Assembly: GCA_036346405.1 (NCBI GenBank)
Contig: CM070551.1
Span: 62,834,587-62,898,586, forward strand
Direction of reading: 5' to 3'
Source of the DNA: Phyllostachys edulis
Taxonomy: Eukaryota > Streptophyta > Magnoliopsida > Poales > Poaceae
Length of the DNA stretch: 64,000 nucleotides
The notes below the pieces were generated by a model that saw nothing but the letters and a program-made list of their open reading frames with translations, searched no databases and had not been told where the DNA came from. Below, in pieces: positions 60,029 through 64,000 of the stretch. A program made the translations under genes and the position numbers. Within the stretch, counting starts at the first letter, position 1. Each line of letters starts with the position of its first letter.

Positions 60029-60425
60029 GTTATGGACTTGTCATATTTGATATTGATGTCAATGTGTGGACGTACATTGTAATGTGGAGTATGAAAAATT
60101 GTTTCACTTGATTTGGAGTTGAGTTGAATTAGATATGAAATTTTGAAGTCAAATGTGTTATGAACTTGTTATGGACTTGTCATATTTGATATTGATGTCA
60201 ATGTGGACGTACATTGTAATGTGGAGTATCAAAATTGGTTTCACTTGATTTGGAGTTGAGTTGAATTAGATATGAAATTTTGAAGTCAAATGTGTTATGA
60301 ACTTGTTATGGACTTGTCATATTTGATATTGATGTCAATGTGGACGTACATTGTAATGTGGAGTATCAAAATTGGTTCCACTTGATTTGGAGTTGAGTTG
60401 AATTAGATATGAAATTTTGAAGTCA
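60029..60425. repeat. tandem repeat, period 137-139 bp
   Basis: Three consecutive copies starting GTTATGGACTTGTC at 60029, 60168 and 60305, the last slightly short. Copies 2 and 3 are nearly identical. It follows the transposase stop codon directly, in the gap between the CACTA-3 genes. Confidence 0.88.
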
Positions 60426-60522
60426 TACTTGTCCCCAGGTTCATTATGTTTTGTCAGGATAGCACACATTGTCATCAAGTTTTGTCAGGCTATCACACAT
60501 TGTCATGATAATGGTTTTGTGG

Positions 60523-60650
60523 GGCTATAACAGACGGTTTTTGAATAGAACCGTCTGTGATATGGAAATATCACAGACAGTTCTATTAGGGAACCGTCTG
60601 TGATATTTCCATATCACAGACGGTTCTATTATACAACCATCTGTGATATA
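60523..60650. repeat. internal array of CACTA subterminal motifs
   Basis: Six motif copies (CACAGACGGTT type) in alternating orientation, forming overlapping palindromes, but without a CACTA terminus next to them. It lies between the two CACTA-3 genes, where CACTA-1 has no such array. Confidence 0.75.
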
Positions 60651-61160
60651 CTTTTTATTAGGCGGGAAACACTAGGGTTTTGCTCTCACTTGTCACTTCC
60701 TCTCCCGCGCCCCTTAGGCTCTCGCGCGCTCGTTCGCCTCCTCTAGGGTTTAGGGCTCGCCCGTTCACCGCCGACTACGACCTCGGCGCCGCCGCCCCCG
60801 ACATTAGCGCCCTTGACCTCGGCGCCCCCGACCTCGGCGCCTTCGACCTCGGTGCCGCCGCCCGACCTCGGCGCCCGTTCACCTCCCGTAGTAAGCCCCG
60901 GCGTCGTCGCCTCCGACCTCACGCCGTCCTCCTCCCGTGTCGGCCTCCTCCTCTCAGACCGGCCTTCTCCCCACGCCGTCCTCCTCCCGTGTCGGCCTCC
61001 TCCTCTCTGCACCAGCCTTCTCCCCGCCGTCCTCCTCCCGTGTCGACCTCCTCCCTCTGCCCGGCCTTCTCCCAGCCGTCCTCCTCCCGTGTCGACCTCC
61101 TCCCCCCCTCCCTCCTCCCCGCGTCGGCCTCCTCCCCTGCACCGGCCTCCTCCTTGCACC
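60651..61160 (+). other. GC-rich leader-like block with telo-box motifs
   Basis: Contains ACACTAGGGTTTTGC and TAGGGTTTAGGGC, words like the telo-box motif frequent in plant 5' leaders, then a very GC-rich stretch. It ends at CACC followed by GTGAGT, a good splice donor. It may be the leader exon of the CACTA-3 second gene or a captured host-gene exon. Open frames on both strands are low-complexity and I do not call them. Confidence 0.45.
60923..61160. repeat. GC-rich minisatellite, period about 50 bp
   Basis: Copies starting GCCGTCCTCCTCCCGTGTCG at 60923, 60976, 61026 and 61075, with a degenerate fifth. Spacing is 49-53 bp. Confidence 0.75.
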
Positions 61161-62710
<1,550 letters not shown>

Positions 62711-62844
62711 AAACCTTTGCGTAGCATTTCCTTCGTCGATCATTTTACTTGATTCTAGTTCTATGACTTCGTTAAAGGCTAGTCTTCTGTACATGAAGCA
62801 TTAAACCTTTGCTTAGCATTTTCTTCGTCGATCCTAACACACTT

Positions 62845-62899
62845 GAGTGTACCTTTGCTTCGTACCAATCCTCCACGGCACGAAGCAAATGGTACACTC
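62845..62899. other. inverted repeat, 19-bp stem
   Basis: GAGTGTACC then TTTGCTTCGT pairs with ACGAAGCAAA, an unpaired T, and GGTACACTC, leaving a 16-base loop. It is too short for a typical plant microRNA precursor and could be a protein-binding palindrome or a small insertion end. Confidence 0.65.
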
Positions 62900-63156
62900 G
62901 ATTAAGGTCGAGCTTCGATGAAGTAGGCTCGAGCAAAGATCACAAGAGAAGCTGGTGGATTAAGGAGTGTTAGAATAGAAGTCGGTGGATTAAGGAGTGT
63001 TAGGAATGTTAGTAGTCTCTGTATGAGCTCATTCAACTTTTCATTTGCCATCTTGATCTCTATAGTCAACCTCTGTACTTCTTCACGAGATTAATTTGGG
63101 ACACTTGCAATAAATTTTATTGCATATGTAACTTATATAGATAGCAAGTAAGCGAG

Positions 63157-63976
63157 ATGGCGGAGGCACCGTCTTCGCTGCCATCACCGATGCATGAGAT
63201 GGAAGAGGCGCCGACGAGGCCGCCAACACCGACGCCCAGAGATGGAAGAGGCGCCGACGAGGTCAGCCACACCGTCGGCGATAATGACACACTAGCGAGA
63301 TGGCGAGGACAATCGAAAATGCCTTTGGGCGATTGGTCATCACGGAGGTCGATGACTTTGGGGTCCCTCTGAGTCCCAAGAGATCAGCGGCGAGATTCCG
63401 GACCATCTGCGGGATACTTGGAAGGGAACGGGTCCTCATCACCACACCAAGGTGGTAGGACCTAACGAAAGAAGCGAAAGCGCTAGTGGGATGAACTTTC
63501 GAGAAAGTTCACTATTCGAGAAGCACACGCGCACGCGTGTGACGGACGGCGATGCTCACGATGGATAAATCGTGGAGGACCTTCAAGAGCATTCTTGTCA
63601 CGAAGTACATGAACACGGGTCAGACGCCCTTTGCGCAGTATAGATTCTTGACGCGGGAAGCATGGGACACCTTTGTGGCTATGAAAACGACGGCGAATTT
63701 AAGGAGCAAAGTGCGGCGCACAAAGCTCTCGGACACGAAACACTCACCAAGACAGACTTCGGCACCATTGGGTGCAGCGGTAAATCGACGAATGGGCGCG
63801 GAAGAGCGAGAACCCGTTTCGATGTCATAGACCCGCATTCCCTAAGCTGGTTAAAAGCGAGGGCAAAAGTCTCGTCTTCGGGCAGCATCTCTTTCACAAA
63901 CCCAGCAGACCAGAAAGTGTCCCAATGTGTGGTAAATATGTCGAACTACCTAGTTAATAAGTCCATAACTTCATAG
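63157..63976 (+). pseudogene. CACTA-3 second gene, N-terminal part (Transposase_24-like)
   Basis: Starts MAEAPSSLPSPMHEME. A change of frame leads to GRLVITEVDDFGVPLSP and RTICGILGRERVLIT (about 63320-63450), matching the same part of the CACTA-1 gene. After stops, SWRTFKSILVTKYM and QYRFLTREAWDTFVAMKT (63567-63700) are the Transposase_24 core. Another frame then reads SAAHKALGHETL and FTNPADQKVSQCVV to 63976. The frame changes could be partly introns, but stops within conserved stretches indicate decay. The Ulp1-like part should lie beyond 64000. It is 3.2 kb from the transposase, against 0.3 kb in CACTA-1. Confidence 0.75.
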
Positions 63977-64000
63977 TGTCTATAATAACATGATGACCTC

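Noticed and set aside
62845..62899. microRNA precursor
   Set aside because: The 19-bp stem with a 16-base loop is too short for a plant precursor.

Overview
The window is plant nuclear DNA, almost certainly from a grass (Poaceae), and consists almost entirely of nested transposable elements. The grass assignment is an inference. It rests on the element families: CACTA (En/Spm-type) elements with a Ulp1-protease second gene, gag-only copia elements of the SIRE/Maximus type, a Tekay/Del-like Ty3/gypsy element, and a Helitron terminus of the form common in grasses. I see no convincing single-copy host gene, no tRNA or rRNA gene and no CRISPR. The mix suggests heterochromatin.

Layout from left to right. 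At 403-1114 lies a complete miniature LTR element (TRIM) on the minus strand. From 1169 to 23109 is a large minus-strand CACTA element (CACTA-1) holding a tnp2-type transposase relic, a second gene (Transposase_24-like N-terminus) and, split off by an insertion, the Ulp1-like protease end of that second gene. The insertion is a gag-only copia element (copia A, 2921-17589), itself filled with a 3.2-kb solo gypsy LTR (8174-11372), an orphan CACTA terminus (13045) and an LTR fragment ending at 16107. After an unassigned stretch comes a second copy of the 3.2-kb gypsy LTR (24268-38526), split by a minus-strand gag-only copia element (copia B, 25633-36876) that carries an extra gag copy outside its LTR pair. 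A hAT transposase relic follows (38527-40750, minus), then a fragment of another CACTA second gene (CACTA-2, 41187-43628, plus).

CACTA-2 is interrupted by a Ty3/gypsy element (gypsy C, 43629-55533) with about 4-kb LTRs and a gag-pol frame broken only by nonsense codons up to the end of integrase. Its 3' LTR is cut at 55534 by a further CACTA element (CACTA-3) that runs off the right edge. CACTA-3 carries a decayed tnp2-type transposase, a Helitron 3' terminus, and a 3.2-kb block between its two genes that CACTA-1 lacks. That block has tandem repeats, palindromes, a GC-rich segment with telo-box-like motifs and a 796-bp duplication with a long TA tract.

Almost every coding region is a pseudogene. 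The most notable exception in part is the Ulp1-like protease of CACTA-1, which still has a readable His-Asp-Cys triad. Nesting implies this relative order: CACTA-1 before copia A before its internal insertions; CACTA-2 before gypsy C before CACTA-3. All family names were assigned by eye from motifs; no database search was run.
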